From assembly GCA_027943245.1 (NCBI GenBank), contig JANDJZ010000392.1, positions 1 through 64,000 on the forward strand: DNA of 64,000 nt. The letters run 5' to 3'. Below the pieces are notes generated by a model. It had not been told where the DNA came from. It worked only from the letters and a program-made list of their open reading frames with translations, and did no database searches. Shown here one piece after another: positions 27,206 through 39,673 of this stretch. The position numbers were made by a program, and so were the translations under genes. This DNA is from Acanthamoeba sp. SK_2022b (Eukaryota > Discosea > Longamoebia > Acanthamoebidae). How positions within the stretch are numbered: position 1 is the stretch's first letter; the number at the start of each line of letters is the position of its first letter.

Positions 27206-27970
27206 TCAGCTTTCGCTGGTAAATTCATACATGTCGCTGCGGCAGAAGCTTTCGCTGTATTCGATCGGCTTTTTATGGTGGTCGAACAGCGTCTGGCGCA
27301 CGATCAACAGCGGCATCGGCTCCGAGAGCCGCAGCGCCTGACGGATATCGTCGTCGGCCATCGCCGCGCTGACCTGGCTGCGCAGCGATCCCATCTCAAC
27401 CTTATTGCGCCGGAAGTAGTCGTACAGCGAAATGCCGATCTCGTCGACGTTGGCAATTGCCGTCACCACCACGTAGGACACCGCCACCGACATTGGCCGC
27501 CGATCGATCAAGTGAATGCGTTTGAGTTTGTAGATCGGCGTACCGGCCGCCAGCTGGAGCTTTTCAGCCAGTTCAGCGCCGGCGGGCATCCGTTCGCGGC
27601 TGATCCATTGCGTGTCCGGCCGGCGCCCTTGCTGTATCACCTCGCGCGAGAATCCTTTGACGTCCGCCAATGAATAGAACAGCTTCGGCTCGGGCCGTTG
27701 CGGTTGGATAAAGGTGCCGTAACCGCGCGAACGGCCGATGATGCCGTCCTGTTCGAGGCAGGCCAGCGCTTTGCGCACCGTGATGCGCGAGATGCCGAGC
27801 CGTTCGGTGAACAGGCGTTCGCTGGGCAGAAAATCCCCCGAATTCAGCAACCCTTGCTCGATGGCCTGGCGTACCGAGGCGTTGAAGCGCAAATACAGCG
27901 GCATCGCGCCCGCGCTGGCCAGATCCTGCTGCAGTTTGTCCAGCAGACGCTGGTTGGTCTCCTTGCTCAT
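27206..27970 (-). CDS. yegW: GntR/HutC-family regulator with UTRA domain (YegW-like)
   Basis: 254 residues. The winged helix occupies about 25-95 (LPSERLFTERLGISRITVRKALACLEQDGIIGRSRGYGTFI); a UTRA ligand-binding domain follows (about 115-250), ending PIEYSESFCRSDMYEF. It is convergent with the yegU homologue 21 bp away, matching the yegU-yegW association of E. coli, so yegU is the obvious target. The effector is unknown. Confidence 0.8.
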   Translation of the reverse strand: MSKETNQRLLDKLQQDLASAGAMPLYLRFNASVRQAIEQGLLNSGDFLPSERLFTERLGISRITVRKALACLEQDGIIGRSRGYGTFIQPQRPEPKLFYSLADVKGFSREVIQQGRRPDTQWISRERMPAGAELAEKLQLAAGTPIYKLKRIHLIDRRPMSVAVSYVVVTAIANVDEIGISLYDYFRRNKVEMGSLRSQVSAAMADDDIRQALRLSEPMPLLIVRQTLFDHHKKPIEYSESFCRSDMYEFTSES

Positions 27971-28104
27971 AGCCGACGGAAGTCCTGTAGCCGCAATGCG
28001 ATGGCTTATTTAAGGGGATTTCGCCGGGCAGCGCAACTGCCGCCGCCGGAGCGAAATGAGGTAGAGTAGTGCGTCGGCCCCCAGAGCCAGGAGAAATATC
28101 CCCC

Positions 28105-29619
28105 ATGAGCGACACCCCACGACACGCGGACGACGCGGCGATACTGGCCGCCTTCGCGCAGCAGCGCCGGCAAGGCCTGACCCGGCGTTCGGCGCTGCAT
28201 CAGGCCCTGTTGCAGCTGATTGCCGCCGGAGAACTGCCCTGGCGGACGAAGCTGCCGCCAAGCCGTGCGTTGGCGGCCCGGCTGGCGGTGGCGCGCGACA
28301 CGGTGGAACAGACCTACGCTCGGCTGGAGGCGGAAGGGTTCATCAGCCGAACGGTGGGGCGCGGCAGCTTTGTGCGCTATCGCTGCGACACGCTGCTCGG
28401 CCGCGAACTGCTGGCGACGGCGACGGGGCAAGAGGCGCGGCTGGCGGAGCGCGAGCTGAGCGACCGCGGCCGGGCGCTGCTGGCGGTCAGCCATACGCCG
28501 CACACCAGCCGCCAGGCTTCGCTGACGCCTTCGCTGGCGGATCTGCGGGCCTTTCCCATCGACCAGTGGCTGCAGCGGGAGAAACAGGCGCTGCGGCAGC
28601 ACGGCGAGCGGCTGTTGGGGTATGCCGATCCGCAAGGGTTGCCGGAGCTGCGTGCGGAGATCGCGCACTATCTGCAGCGGGAGCGGGGCGTCAAGGCGAC
28701 GGCGGAGCAGGTGATCGTGGTGACCAGCTCTCAGCAGGCGCTGGCGCTGTGTACCCAAGTGCTGTTCGATCCCGGCGATGCGGTGTTCGTCGAAGAGCCG
28801 GGTTACCAGGGGGCGAAAAAGCTGGTGCAGTCGGCGGGGCTGCAGGCGCGGCCGATCGGCATCGACGAGCAGGGGCTGGATGTCGGGCAGCTGATGCAGG
28901 CCTCGGGCGGCGGGCGGGGCGTTTATATCACGCCGTCCCATCACTATCCGCTGGGGTATTCGCTGAGCCTCGATCGGCGGCTGGCGCTGTTGCAGTGGGC
29001 GCAGCGGCAGCGAGCCTGGATCATCGAGGATGATTACGACGCCGAGTTCAACTACGACCGGCAAACCAAGGCGGCGCTGCAGGGGTTGGACGGCGGCGGG
29101 CGCACGCTGTACCTCGGCACCTTCAGCAAGACGCTGTTTCCGGGGCTGCGCATCGGTTTCATGATCGCGCCGCCGCAGCTGGTGCGGCCATTGGTCGCCG
29201 CCAGGCAGTTTCAGGACGGCTACACGTCGGCGCTGGCGCAGATGACGCTGTTCCACTTCCTGCACGAGGGCGGCTACGCCGAGCATCTGCGTAATATGCG
29301 CACGCTGTACAAGGCGCGGCTGGACGCGCTGTACGACGCGGTGCATCGTCACCTGGCGGCCTGGACGCGTCCGGCGCTGCCGCAGGGCGGGCTGCAGCTG
29401 GTTTGCCCGTTGGCGGATGCGGCGACGGAGCGGCGGCTGGTGGCGGCCGCCGCCGAGCGAGGGATTCGGCTGTACGGCCTGGCGGACTTCTACACCGGCA
29501 CGCCGCAGCGCGGGGCGTTGGTGCTCGGCTTCTCGGCCTATACGCCGGATGAGATCGTGCGCTTTATCGCGACGCTGGCGCAGGTGTTCAGCGCGCTGTC
29601 GGTGGCAAGCGACGGCTAA
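28105..29619 (+). CDS. MocR/PdxR-type regulator (GntR HTH fused to aminotransferase fold)
   Basis: 504 residues from the ATG at 28105, with AGGAGAA upstream. GntR winged helix at about 20-95 (LPPSRALAARLAVARDTVEQTYARLEAEG), a linker, then a fold-type I aminotransferase domain with PLP lysine K342 in GTFSKTLFPGLRIG and DDYDAEFNY upstream. Members sense PLP or amino-acid aldimines. Two GNAT genes follow on the same strand and may be its targets; it diverges from the yegW-like gene by 134 bp. Confidence 0.85.
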   Translation: MSDTPRHADDAAILAAFAQQRRQGLTRRSALHQALLQLIAAGELPWRTKLPPSRALAARLAVARDTVEQTYARLEAEGFISRTVGRGSFVRYRCDTLLGRELLATATGQEARLAERELSDRGRALLAVSHTPHTSRQASLTPSLADLRAFPIDQWLQREKQALRQHGERLLGYADPQGLPELRAEIAHYLQRERGVKATAEQVIVVTSSQQALALCTQVLFDPGDAVFVEEPGYQGAKKLVQSAGLQARPIGIDEQGLDVGQLMQASGGGRGVYITPSHHYPLGYSLSLDRRLALLQWAQRQRAWIIEDDYDAEFNYDRQTKAALQGLDGGGRTLYLGTFSKTLFPGLRIGFMIAPPQLVRPLVAARQFQDGYTSALAQMTLFHFLHEGGYAEHLRNMRTLYKARLDALYDAVHRHLAAWTRPALPQGGLQLVCPLADAATERRLVAAAAERGIRLYGLADFYTGTPQRGALVLGFSAYTPDEIVRFIATLAQVFSALSVASDG

Positions 29620-29734
29620 AATTGGTCTGCTCTGCGTTTTGAATTGGTCCGTATTGCACCGCCGCCGCGCGGTGTATTCTGCCGCTATCCGATTATTTCC
29701 CTAATGGAAATAATATCTTACTCCGTGAGGCGCT

Positions 29735-30187
29735 ATGAACCTATCCAACCCTGAAGTGACTATCCGCAGAATCAATGGCGACGACAAAGCGCAATGGCTG
29801 GCGCTGTGGCAGGGCTATCTCGATTTTTACCGCGCCGACGTGGCGCCGCAGGTGACCGATCGCACCTTCGAACGCCTGGGGCAGGATGAACAGGTGTACG
29901 GGCTGGTGGCAGAGGATGCCGAGGGCCGGCTGCTGGGGCTGATGAACCTGGTGTTCCACCCGTCCACCTGGAGCGCGGTCGGCTATTGTTATATCGAAGA
30001 TCTCTATGTGTCGCCGCAGGCGCGCGGCCACAAGGTGTCGGAAAAGCTGTTCGAACAGGCATACCGATTGGCAGAGACGCGCGGCAGCGATCGGGTCTAC
30101 TGGATGACCCAGGAGTACAACGCGCCGGCGCGCTCGCTGTACGACAAAATCGGCAGAAGAAGCTCGTTTATCGTTTATTCCCGTTAA
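29735..30187 (+). CDS. GNAT-family N-acetyltransferase
   Basis: 150 residues, a complete GNAT fold: central strand GYCYIEDLYVSPQARGHKVSEKLFEQAY forms the acetyl-CoA site (VSPQARGHKVSE in place of the usual R/QxxGxG/A), and the C-terminus reads NAPARSLYDKIGRRSSFIVYSR. Acceptor substrate unknown. It lies 115 bp after the MocR gene and 16 bp before a second GNAT. Confidence 0.8.
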   Translation: MNLSNPEVTIRRINGDDKAQWLALWQGYLDFYRADVAPQVTDRTFERLGQDEQVYGLVAEDAEGRLLGLMNLVFHPSTWSAVGYCYIEDLYVSPQARGHKVSEKLFEQAYRLAETRGSDRVYWMTQEYNAPARSLYDKIGRRSSFIVYSR

Positions 30188-30203
30188 TCGCAGGAGGGCG
30201 TTT

Positions 30204-30908
30204 ATGGCAATGAATCGTTATGGTCAGCCGGTCGGGGAACCGATGCCGGATTGGCAGCCGGCTCGCCGCCCGGGCGGCGCGACGCTCGGCGGGCGTTTCT
30301 GCTCGCTGGCGCCGCTCGAGCCGCAGCGGGATTACGCCGCGCTGTTCGAGGCGTTTCACCTGGCGCCGGACGGCCGCGACTGGACCTATCTGTCTATCGA
30401 ACGGCCCGATACGCCGGCGGCGATGCTGCAACATCTGGAGACGCTGCAAGCCAACCCGGCGCTGGTCAATCTGACGGTGTTCGACGCCGCCAGCGACGCG
30501 CCGGTGGGCACGGTGGCGCTGATGCGCATCGACGAGGCCAACGGCGTGCTGGAGATCGGCCACGTCAGCTGGTCGCCGTTGATGAAACAGCGCTCCAGCG
30601 CCACCGAAGCCATCGCGCTGCTGCTGCGCTACGCCTTCGACACGCTGGGCTACCGTCGCTGCGAGTGGAAGTGCGACAGCCATAACGCGCCGTCGCGCCA
30701 GGCCGCGCTGCGCTTTGGCTTTCGCTACGAGGGCAACTTCCGCTTTGCGGTGATCGTCAAGGGGCGCAGCCGGGATACCGACTGGTTCGCCATCACCGCC
30801 GACCGTTGGCCGGCGGTGCGGCAGGCGCTGGCGCGCTGGCTGAGCGCGGACAACTTCGATGCACAGGGGCGGCAGATAGCCCGGCTGCAGGTGTTGCGCG
30901 GCGAATGA
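30204..30908 (+). CDS. GNAT-family N-acetyltransferase, RimJ/RimL-like
   Basis: 234 residues of the RimJ/L subclass: an N-terminal MNRYGQPVGEPMPDW segment, then ATLGGRFCSLAPLEPQRDYAALF, and the conserved ALRFGFRYEGNFR close to the C-terminus. These enzymes acetylate protein N-termini or small amines; the substrate is not predictable here. AGGAGGG at 30190 is a strong ribosome site. Likely cotranscribed with the preceding GNAT. Confidence 0.8.
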   Translation: MAMNRYGQPVGEPMPDWQPARRPGGATLGGRFCSLAPLEPQRDYAALFEAFHLAPDGRDWTYLSIERPDTPAAMLQHLETLQANPALVNLTVFDAASDAPVGTVALMRIDEANGVLEIGHVSWSPLMKQRSSATEAIALLLRYAFDTLGYRRCEWKCDSHNAPSRQAALRFGFRYEGNFRFAVIVKGRSRDTDWFAITADRWPAVRQALARWLSADNFDAQGRQIARLQVLRGE

Positions 30909-30913
30909 TAAGC

Positions 30914-30938
30914 AAAAAGGCGGCCCAGGGGCCGCCTT
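30914..30938 (-). terminator. Terminator of the hflD-purB transcript
   Basis: AAGGCGGC/GCCGCCTT stem with a short GC loop; the T run is on the minus strand (AAAAA at 30914-30918 on plus). It separates convergent GNAT and purB. Confidence 0.75.
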
Positions 30939-30959
30939 GTCGTTGTCAGGCCAAAGCGC

Positions 30960-32979
<2,020 letters not shown>

Positions 32980-33310
32980 GATGACTCCTGTAAACGCGGT
33001 GAACGGTACATGGCTTACTGCATAAGGTTGTGTGTATCGCCAGGGTAACGGCGGCGGCCGCGAACGGGAACGATCGGGCGTGGCTGTAACAACGATGACA
33101 ACGAATGCCGCGGATCATGCCACAAAATCGAGGGTAAACCCAGCGTCTAATACGCCCGTAACGAGGCGGAGGCGCCGTGCGGCGCAGAACTGCGCAAATA
33201 GGCGGCGAAAATCGCCGGCGGGGCGACGCGAACTTATTGTTGCGGCGGCAAATAAAGTGCGGCGGCTGCATCTATACTGCCAACGTGAGCCCTCAAATAA
33301 AGACCTTTAT
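32980..33310. other. Divergent promoter region hflD/kup
   Basis: 331 bp with no supportable gene. The kup frame is open through most of it, but the Kup family start is at 33311. It must hold the promoters for both divergent genes. I see no clear operator. Confidence 0.5.
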
Positions 33311-35179
33311 ATGCACGTAAAAAACAAGCAGCCGCTGCCGGCGGTGACGCTGGCGGCCATCGGCGTGGTGTACGGTGATATCGGCACCAGCCCGCTGTAC
33401 ACCCTGCGCGAATGCCTGACGGCAGAGGAGGGCATCACCATGACGCCGGCCTCGATTTACGGCTTTCTGTCGCTGATCTTCTGGCTGCTGACGCTGGTGG
33501 TGTCAATTAAATACATTTGTTTCGTAATGCGCGCCGACAACGACGGCGAGGGGGGGATCCTGACGCTGATGTCGCTGGCGATCCGCAACCTGGATGCGCG
33601 CTGGGTGCCGGCGGCGGTGCTGATCGGGCTGGTGGGCGGCAGCTTCTTTTATGGCGACGGGGTGATCACCCCGGCCATTTCGGTGCTCTCGGCCATCGAG
33701 GGGCTGCAGATTATCGCCCCCGAGCTGGACCGCTTTATCGTGCCGCTCTCGCTGCTGGTGCTGACTGCGCTGTTTGCGATCCAAAAACACGGCACCGGCA
33801 GCGTCGGCAAGCTGTTCGCGCCGGCGATGGTGATCTGGTTCCTGACGCTGGCGCTGCTGGGCATCGGCGGCATTTTGCATCACCCCGGCGTACTGCGGGC
33901 GTTGAACCCTTACTGGGCGGTGAATTTCTTCCTCGAGTACAAGGCGGTATCGTTCTTTGCGCTGGGCATGGTGGTGCTGTCGGTGACCGGCGCCGAAGCG
34001 CTGTACGCCGATATGGGCCACTTCGGTAAAAAACCGATCCGCCTGGCGTGGTTTACCCTGGTGGCGCCGTCGCTGGTGCTGAACTACTTCGGCCAGGGGG
34101 CGCTGCTGCTGGCCAACCCGGCGGCGATCAACAACCCGTTCTTCCTGCTGGCGCCGACCTGGGCGCTGATCCCGCTGCTGGTGATCGCCACGTTGGCGAC
34201 GGTCATCGCCTCGCAGGCGGTGATCTCCGGCGTGTTCTCGCTGACGCGCCAGGCGGTGCGGCTGGGCTACCTGCCGCCGATGCGCATCATTTATACCTCC
34301 GATCAGGAGTCCGGGCAGATTTACATTCCGGTGGTGAACTGGCTGCTGTTCGCGGCGGTGCTGATCGTGATCATCAGCTTCAAACACTCCAGCAACCTGG
34401 CCTCGGCTTACGGCATCGTGGTGACCGGCACCATGCTGCTGTCGTCGATTTTGCTGAGCATCGTGGCGGTGAAAAACTGGGGCTGGCCGCGCTATCTGGG
34501 CGGGCTGATGCTGGTTATCATGCTGTGCATCGACGTGCCGCTGTTCGGCGCCAACCTGATCAAACTGGCGACCGGCGGCTGGCTGCCGGTGGCGCTCGGG
34601 CTGACCATTCTGCTGATCATGCTGACCTGGAAGACCGAACGTTCGCGCCTGATCCGCCGGCTGCGCGACAACCAGGAGGGGCTGACCGCGCTGATCGAGT
34701 CGCTGGAGAAGGCGCCGCCGAAGCGGGTGCCGGGCACCGCCGTGTTTATGGAGCGCACGCCGCACGCGGTGCCGCTGGTGCTGTTGCACAACCTGAAGCA
34801 CAACAAGGTGCTGCATGAGCGCGTGGTGCTGCTGACCATCGTCACCACCGACATGCCGTACGTGCACAACGTGCAGCGGGTGGCGATCGAACAGCTGTCG
34901 GCGAGCTTTTGGCGGGTGGTGGCGAGCTACGGCTGGCGCGAAACGCCCAACGTGACGGACATCCTTTACCGCTGCGGCCTGGAAGGGATGAGCTTCACCA
35001 TGAACGAGACCTCGTTCTTCATGTCGCGCGATACGCTGGTGCTGGGCAAGCGGCCCTGGTATTTGCGCATTCGCGGCAAGGTGTTCCAGCTGTTGCAGCG
35101 CAACGCGCTACGGGCGCCGGACCTGTTCGAAATCCCGCCAAACCGGGTGATCGAGCTGGGGGCGCAGGTGGAGTTCTGA
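33311..35179 (+). CDS. kup: Low-affinity potassium uptake protein Kup
   Basis: 622 residues from the ATG at 33311 ([10 protein letters not shown]), equal to E. coli Kup. Twelve membrane segments up to about residue 430, then a cytoplasmic tail. The family signature [20 protein letters not shown] is at the N-terminus and [14 protein letters not shown] ends the protein. It is a proton-coupled K+ importer important at low pH or high osmolarity. Codon use matches the host. It sits reversed between mnmA and hflD, not the usual enteric kup location, so it may be a second copy. Confidence 0.93.
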   Translation: MHVKNKQPLPAVTLAAIGVVYGDIGTSPLYTLRECLTAEEGITMTPASIYGFLSLIFWLLTLVVSIKYICFVMRADNDGEGGILTLMSLAIRNLDARWVPAAVLIGLVGGSFFYGDGVITPAISVLSAIEGLQIIAPELDRFIVPLSLLVLTALFAIQKHGTGSVGKLFAPAMVIWFLTLALLGIGGILHHPGVLRALNPYWAVNFFLEYKAVSFFALGMVVLSVTGAEALYADMGHFGKKPIRLAWFTLVAPSLVLNYFGQGALLLANPAAINNPFFLLAPTWALIPLLVIATLATVIASQAVISGVFSLTRQAVRLGYLPPMRIIYTSDQESGQIYIPVVNWLLFAAVLIVIISFKHSSNLASAYGIVVTGTMLLSSILLSIVAVKNWGWPRYLGGLMLVIMLCIDVPLFGANLIKLATGGWLPVALGLTILLIMLTWKTERSRLIRRLRDNQEGLTALIESLEKAPPKRVPGTAVFMERTPHAVPLVLLHNLKHNKVLHERVVLLTIVTTDMPYVHNVQRVAIEQLSASFWRVVASYGWRETPNVTDILYRCGLEGMSFTMNETSFFMSRDTLVLGKRPWYLRIRGKVFQLLQRNALRAPDLFEIPPNRVIELGAQVEF

Positions 35180-35184
35180 ATAAA

Positions 35185-35213
35185 AAAAACGCTGCGGTAA
35201 ACGCAGCGTTTTT
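35185..35213. terminator. Bidirectional terminator between kup and mnmA
   Basis: AAAAACGCTGCG, a 5-nt loop, then its exact complement ending in TTTTT. It serves kup (+) and mnmA (-). Confidence 0.9.
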
Positions 35214-35227
35214 CTTTTGCCGGGCAG

Positions 35228-36328
35228 TTACGCCAGGCGCTGTTCGATGATGCCGCCGCCGAGGCAGATTTCGCCCTGGTAGAACACCGCCGACTGGCCG
35301 GGGGTGACGGCGGAGACCGGTTCGTCGAAACGCACTTCGATGCGTTCATCGTCGAGCGGGGTCACGGTGCAAGGGATATCCTGCTGGCGATAGCGGGTCT
35401 TCACCGTGCAGCGGAACGGGCCGCTCAGCGGCAGGCGATCCACCCAGTGCAGCTGCTGCGCGATAAGGCCGACGGACATCAGGCGCGGATGATCGTGCCC
35501 CTGCGCGACCACCAGCACGTTGTTGGCCACGTCTTTATCCACCACGTACCACGGATCTTCGCTGCTGTCTTTCATGCCGCCGATGCCCAGCCCTTTGCGC
35601 TGGCCCAGGGTGTGATACATCAGGCCCTGGTGTTCGCCGACGGTCTGGCCGTCAACGCTGACGATCGGGCCCGGCTGGGCCGGCAGGTAGCGGCCGAGGA
35701 AGTCGCGGAACTTGCGCTCGCCGATAAAGCAGATGCCGGTAGAATCTTTCTTCTTGGCGGTGACCAACTCCAGCTGCTCGGCGATGCGGCGCACCTCCGG
35801 CTTCTCCAGCTCCCCGACCGGGAACAGGCTTTGCGCCACCTGCTCGTGGCTCAGGGTGTAGAGGAAGTAGCTCTGATCTTTGTTGCCGTCGACGCCGCGC
35901 AGCAGGCGGCTCTTGCCGTCCACGTCCTGGCGGCGCACGTAGTGGCCGGTGGCGATAAAATCGGCCCCCAGATCTTCGGCGGCGAACTCCAGGAAGGCTT
36001 TGAATTTGATCTCTTTATTGCACAGGATGTCCGGGTTCGGCGTGCGGCCGGCCTTGTACTCTTCCAGGAACAGCTCAAACACGTTGTCCCAGTATTCCGC
36101 CGCAAAGTTCACCGTGTGCAGTTCGATGCCCAGCTTGTCGCAGACCGCTTGCGCGTCGGCCAGATCGGTCGCGGCGGAGCAGTACTCTTCGTCGTCGTCT
36201 TCTTCCCAGTTCTTCATGAACAGCCCAGCGACCTGATAGCCCTGTTGCTGTAACAGATAGGCGGTAACGGAAGAGTCGACGCCGCCGGACATACCGACGA
36301 TTACTTTTTTCTGGCTGTTGTCTGACAT
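35228..36328 (-). CDS. mnmA: tRNA-specific 2-thiouridylase MnmA
   Basis: 366 residues. N-terminal PP-loop [10 protein letters not shown] (about 11-20); catalytic cysteines in [11 protein letters not shown] and [17 protein letters not shown]. It inserts sulfur at position 2 of the wobble uridine in Lys, Glu and Gln tRNAs, receiving sulfur via TusE. It lies downstream of nudJ on the same strand. Confidence 0.97.
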   Translation of the reverse strand: MSDNSQKKVIVGMSGGVDSSVTAYLLQQQGYQVAGLFMKNWEEDDDEEYCSAATDLADAQAVCDKLGIELHTVNFAAEYWDNVFELFLEEYKAGRTPNPDILCNKEIKFKAFLEFAAEDLGADFIATGHYVRRQDVDGKSRLLRGVDGNKDQSYFLYTLSHEQVAQSLFPVGELEKPEVRRIAEQLELVTAKKKDSTGICFIGERKFRDFLGRYLPAQPGPIVSVDGQTVGEHQGLMYHTLGQRKGLGIGGMKDSSEDPWYVVDKDVANNVLVVAQGHDHPRLMSVGLIAQQLHWVDRLPLSGPFRCTVKTRYRQQDIPCTVTPLDDERIEVRFDEPVSAVTPGQSAVFYQGEICLGGGIIEQRLA

Positions 36329-36434
36329 GGGGATCTCACGAACTTGAACACGAACCGTGCTGATAAAAACAAGCGCAGGATTTTACCACGTTGGCCGCGC
36401 CGGCGCACTGTTCATCTTGTGCTGCCCGGCGCCC

Positions 36435-36881
36435 TTAAAACGGCCAGGCGAAGCTGCCGACCAGCGACAGCGGGTAGCGCTCCGGCTGCTGGTAGCTGCG
36501 AATGCTCTCCGCCACCAGCGCGGAACGCAGGTTGGGCGCCTGCAGAATCTCGTCGGCGCTCAGCCACAGGCAGCGATCGATGTCGCTGTCGTGCGGCTCG
36601 GTCGACAGCGGCTGCTCCAGCTCGATAACGAAGCAAAAACGCAGGAACGGCGTGCGATCCGGCGCGATCCACTGGTGCAGGCGCAGGAATGCCTGCGGCG
36701 TGGCGCGGATGCCGGTCTCTTCCCACAGCTCGCGCTCGGCAGCCTGCACCAGCGTCTCGTCGGCCTCCAGGTGGCCGGCCGGCTGATTCCACAGCGCTTT
36801 GCCGTTGATGGTCTCTTCGACCACCAAAAATTTGCCGGCGGCGTGCACTACGCAGGCCACGGTGACGTGCGGTTTGAACAT
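36435..36881 (-). CDS. nudJ: Phosphatase NudJ (Nudix hydrolase)
   Basis: 148 residues from the ATG at 36879-36881 ([11 protein letters not shown]). The Nudix box [23 protein letters not shown] is complete. In E. coli NudJ hydrolyses thiamine pyrimidine pyrophosphate and nucleoside diphosphates. The order rluE-nudJ-mnmA is conserved, apart from a small gene inserted upstream. Confidence 0.93.
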   Translation of the reverse strand: MFKPHVTVACVVHAAGKFLVVEETINGKALWNQPAGHLEADETLVQAAERELWEETGIRATPQAFLRLHQWIAPDRTPFLRFCFVIELEQPLSTEPHDSDIDRCLWLSADEILQAPNLRSALVAESIRSYQQPERYPLSLVGSFAWPF

Positions 36882-36895
36882 GCGCTCTCCTTTCC

Positions 36896-37234
36896 TTACA
36901 GCGGTTTGTCGATACGCCGGTAGATGTCGTCCAGCTCGGCGATGCGGGTGCGATAGCTTTGCAGCAGGCAGGCGGTATCGCCGCCGCACCGCTGGCGTTT
37001 TGTCAGCCAGGCCTGCTGGCTGTCCTGCATCGCGCCGCGCGCGCCCATGGCGAACAGGCCGCGCAGGAATTGGTATTTGGTGGCCATTTGCACGTCCAGA
37101 TCGTTCAGCGTGCGGTTGGCGCAGATGGCTTGCTCATCGCGGTTTGCCGCCTTGGCGCAGTCGAAGCTGGCGGCCTGGGTGGCGAACGGGGCCGCCAGAG
37201 CGGCGAGCAGCAGCGCGATCGGCGTGTATTTCAT
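36896..37234 (-). CDS. Secreted LprI-like protein (DUF1311)
   Basis: 112 residues from the ATG at 37232-37234, with a signal peptide cleaved near ATQA-ASFDC. The remainder has the four-cysteine LprI N-terminal pattern ([17 protein letters not shown]...[13 protein letters not shown]). Members include lysozyme inhibitors, but many have no assigned role. It sits 14 bp upstream of nudJ and 22 bp after rluE, probably in one transcript. Confidence 0.75.
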   Translation of the reverse strand: MKYTPIALLLAALAAPFATQAASFDCAKAANRDEQAICANRTLNDLDVQMATKYQFLRGLFAMGARGAMQDSQQAWLTKRQRCGGDTACLLQSYRTRIAELDDIYRRIDKPL

Positions 37235-37256
37235 GGCGCCTCCATCAGTTATCGGT

Positions 37257-37883
37257 CTACAGGGAATCGATGCTTTTCCATTCACCAGGCTGCAGTGAAC
37301 CCAGCGAAAGATTACCCATACTGTAGCGAATCAGGCGCAGGGTAGGGAACCCGATATGCGCCGTCATGCGACGCACCTGGCGGTTTCGCCCTTCATACAG
37401 GGTGATTTTCAGCCAGCTGGTGGGGATGGATTTACGTTCGCGGATCGGCGGGTTGCGCGGCCACAGCCACTGCGGCTCGGCCACCAGCTCCACCCCGGCG
37501 GGCAGCGTGGGGCCGTCTTTCAGCGTAACGCCGCTGCGCAATGGCGCCAGATCGCTCTCCTGCGGCGCGCCCTCGACCTGCACATAATAGATTTTGCCGG
37601 TGCGCTTCCCCGGCTGGGTGAGCTGCGCCTGCAGCTGGCCGTCGTTGGTCAGCACCAGCAGCCCTTCGCTGTCGCGATCCAGGCGCCCGGCGGCGTAAAC
37701 GTCGGGGAAGGGGATGTACGCTTTCAGCGTGGCGCGGCCGGCTTCGTCGGTGAACTGCGGCAACACGTCGAAGGGCTTGTTGAATAACACAATTCGGCGC
37801 GGCCCTTTCGGCGCGGCGGGTTTGGCGGCATTCGGCTTGCTGAATCGTTTAACGTTGTGATTTCTAACAGAGAATTTTTTCAT
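37257..37883 (-). CDS. rluE: 23S rRNA pseudouridine(2457) synthase RluE
   Basis: 208 residues from the ATG at 37881-37883 ([10 protein letters not shown]); a start 30 bp further upstream is possible. RsuA-family synthase with the catalytic aspartate in [15 protein letters not shown] and the conserved [15 protein letters not shown]. It lacks the S4 domain, like other RluE. Divergent from icd. Confidence 0.94.
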   Translation of the reverse strand: MKKFSVRNHNVKRFSKPNAAKPAAPKGPRRIVLFNKPFDVLPQFTDEAGRATLKAYIPFPDVYAAGRLDRDSEGLLVLTNDGQLQAQLTQPGKRTGKIYYVQVEGAPQESDLAPLRSGVTLKDGPTLPAGVELVAEPQWLWPRNPPIRERKSIPTSWLKITLYEGRNRQVRRMTAHIGFPTLRLIRYSMGNLSLGSLQPGEWKSIDSL

Positions 37884-38014
37884 AACAGTTGAGATTACGG
37901 ATGATAAGCGCATTATAACCGAATCCGTTTCGGATTGGCGCGGACCGAATATTCAAGTAGTATCTACACGCATCTTACAAAGCATTAACAAAATTGCGCT
38001 TGAAGGAGAGGTTG

Positions 38015-39268
38015 ATGGAAAGCAAAGTAGTTGTTCCGGCAGAAGGTAAAAAAATCACGGTTGACGCCCAGGGTAAACTGGTTGTTCCTCATAACCCGAT
38101 CATCCCGTTCATCGAAGGCGACGGCATCGGCGTTGACGTGACTCCTGCCATGATCCACGTGGTTGATGCGGCCGTTAAAAAGGCTTACCACGGCGAACGT
38201 AAAATCTCCTGGATGGAAATCTACACCGGCGAAAAATCTACCCACGTTTACGGTAAAGACGTGTGGCTGCCGGACGAAACTCTGGACCTGATCCGCGACT
38301 ACCGCGTCGCCATCAAAGGCCCCCTGACCACCCCGGTCGGCGGCGGCATTCGTTCTCTGAACGTGGCCCTGCGCCAGCAGCTGGACCTGTACGTGTGCCT
38401 GCGCCCGGTGCGTTACTACCAGGGCACCCCAAGCCCGGTGAAACAGCCTGAGCTGACCGACATGGTGATCTTCCGCGAAAACGCCGAAGACATCTACGCC
38501 GGCATCGAGTGGAAAGCCGGCTCCGCCGAAGCGGACAAAGTGATCAAATTCCTGCGCGACGAAATGGGCGTGAAGAAAATCCGCTTCCCAGAGCAGTGCG
38601 GTATCGGCGTGAAGCCATGCTCCGAAGAAGGGACCAAGCGTCTGGTGCGTGCGGCGATCGAATACGCCATCACCAACGACCGCGACTCTGTGACCTTGGT
38701 TCACAAAGGCAACATCATGAAGTTCACCGAAGGTGCCTTCAAGGATTGGGGCTATGAGCTGGCGCGCGAAGAGTTCGGCGGCGAGCTGATCGACGGCGGC
38801 CCATGGCTGAAGATCAAGAACCCGAACACCGGCAAAGAGATCGTGGTTAAAGACGTGATCGCCGACGCCTTCCTGCAGCAGATCCTGCTGCGCCCGGCGG
38901 AATACGACGTGATCGCCTGTATGAACCTGAACGGCGACTACATCTCCGACGCCCTGGCGGCCCAGGTTGGCGGCATCGGCATCGCGCCGGGCGCCAACAT
39001 CGGCTCCGACTGCGCGCTGTTCGAAGCGACTCACGGCACCGCGCCGAAGTACGCCGGCCAGGACAAAGTGAACCCAGGCTCCATCATCCTGTCTGCAGAG
39101 ATGATGCTGCGCCACATGGGCTGGTTCGAAGCGGCTGACCTGATCGTTAAGGGCATGGAAGGCGCCATCGCTGCCAAGACCGTGACCTATGACTTCGAAC
39201 GCCTGATGGAAGGCGCTAAGCTGCTGAAATGCTCAGAGTTTGGCGACGCTATCGTTAAACACATGTAA
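38015..39268 (+). CDS. icd: Isocitrate dehydrogenase (NADP+)
   Basis: 417 residues from the ATG at 38015, with AAGGAGAG upstream. TCA-cycle enzyme making 2-oxoglutarate. The phosphorylatable serine is S114 in [11 protein letters not shown] (S113 in E. coli). The C-terminus FGDAIVKHM is intact. It is the common integration site of e14-like elements in E. coli, but the 3' end here is not visibly duplicated. Confidence 0.98.
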   Translation: MESKVVVPAEGKKITVDAQGKLVVPHNPIIPFIEGDGIGVDVTPAMIHVVDAAVKKAYHGERKISWMEIYTGEKSTHVYGKDVWLPDETLDLIRDYRVAIKGPLTTPVGGGIRSLNVALRQQLDLYVCLRPVRYYQGTPSPVKQPELTDMVIFRENAEDIYAGIEWKAGSAEADKVIKFLRDEMGVKKIRFPEQCGIGVKPCSEEGTKRLVRAAIEYAITNDRDSVTLVHKGNIMKFTEGAFKDWGYELAREEFGGELIDGGPWLKIKNPNTGKEIVVKDVIADAFLQQILLRPAEYDVIACMNLNGDYISDALAAQVGGIGIAPGANIGSDCALFEATHGTAPKYAGQDKVNPGSIILSAEMMLRHMGWFEAADLIVKGMEGAIAAKTVTYDFERLMEGAKLLKCSEFGDAIVKHM

Positions 39269-39292
39269 GTGTGTTCAGCGCTTGAATGAGAG

Positions 39293-39318
39293 CGGGAGCC
39301 TTAGGGCTCCCGTTTTTT
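39293..39318 (+). terminator. Terminator after icd
   Basis: CGGGAGCC-TTAG-GGCTCCCG eight-base stem followed by six T. Confidence 0.92.
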
Positions 39319-39673
39319 ATTATTCAAATTGCAACGGTTATCAAAACTTGGCTATTTTGGCACTTTTTAGTACACCACTCTAAGGAGTGAGTTCAGTGCG
39401 AACCATAGTAAAGGGGCACTTGCCAGGGCGGGCAGTTTATTTATCAAACTATTTGCCAGCATCCAGCAAAGTCAATAACTGTATAAGACAAGCTTGATAG
39501 GCAGTGTTGGTAAATAACTGGAGTCTGTCGAAACATTGGAGTTTATGCATGTAAGTAAACATTAGAGTTCACCTGCCGTAAGTCTGGTAGGATAGAAGAA
39601 GAAAATTAACGCTTGACGATACCGTGACTTTACCCAGATTAAAACGACAAGAAATGCAATTCATAAATTATCC
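39319..39673. other. AT-rich non-coding left edge of the icd-distal island
   Basis: 355 bp without a gene. It contains two copies of a 14-nt direct repeat, AACATTGGAGTTTA (39532-39545) and AACATTAGAGTTCA (39558-39571), matching at 12 of 14 positions, and a small CACTC/GAGTG hairpin near 39377. No transposase or integrase remnant is recognisable. Confidence 0.5.

Noticed and set aside
33503..34867. 454-codon minus-strand frame inside kup
   Set aside because: Antisense shadow; extremely Gln/His/Arg-rich and unlike any protein.
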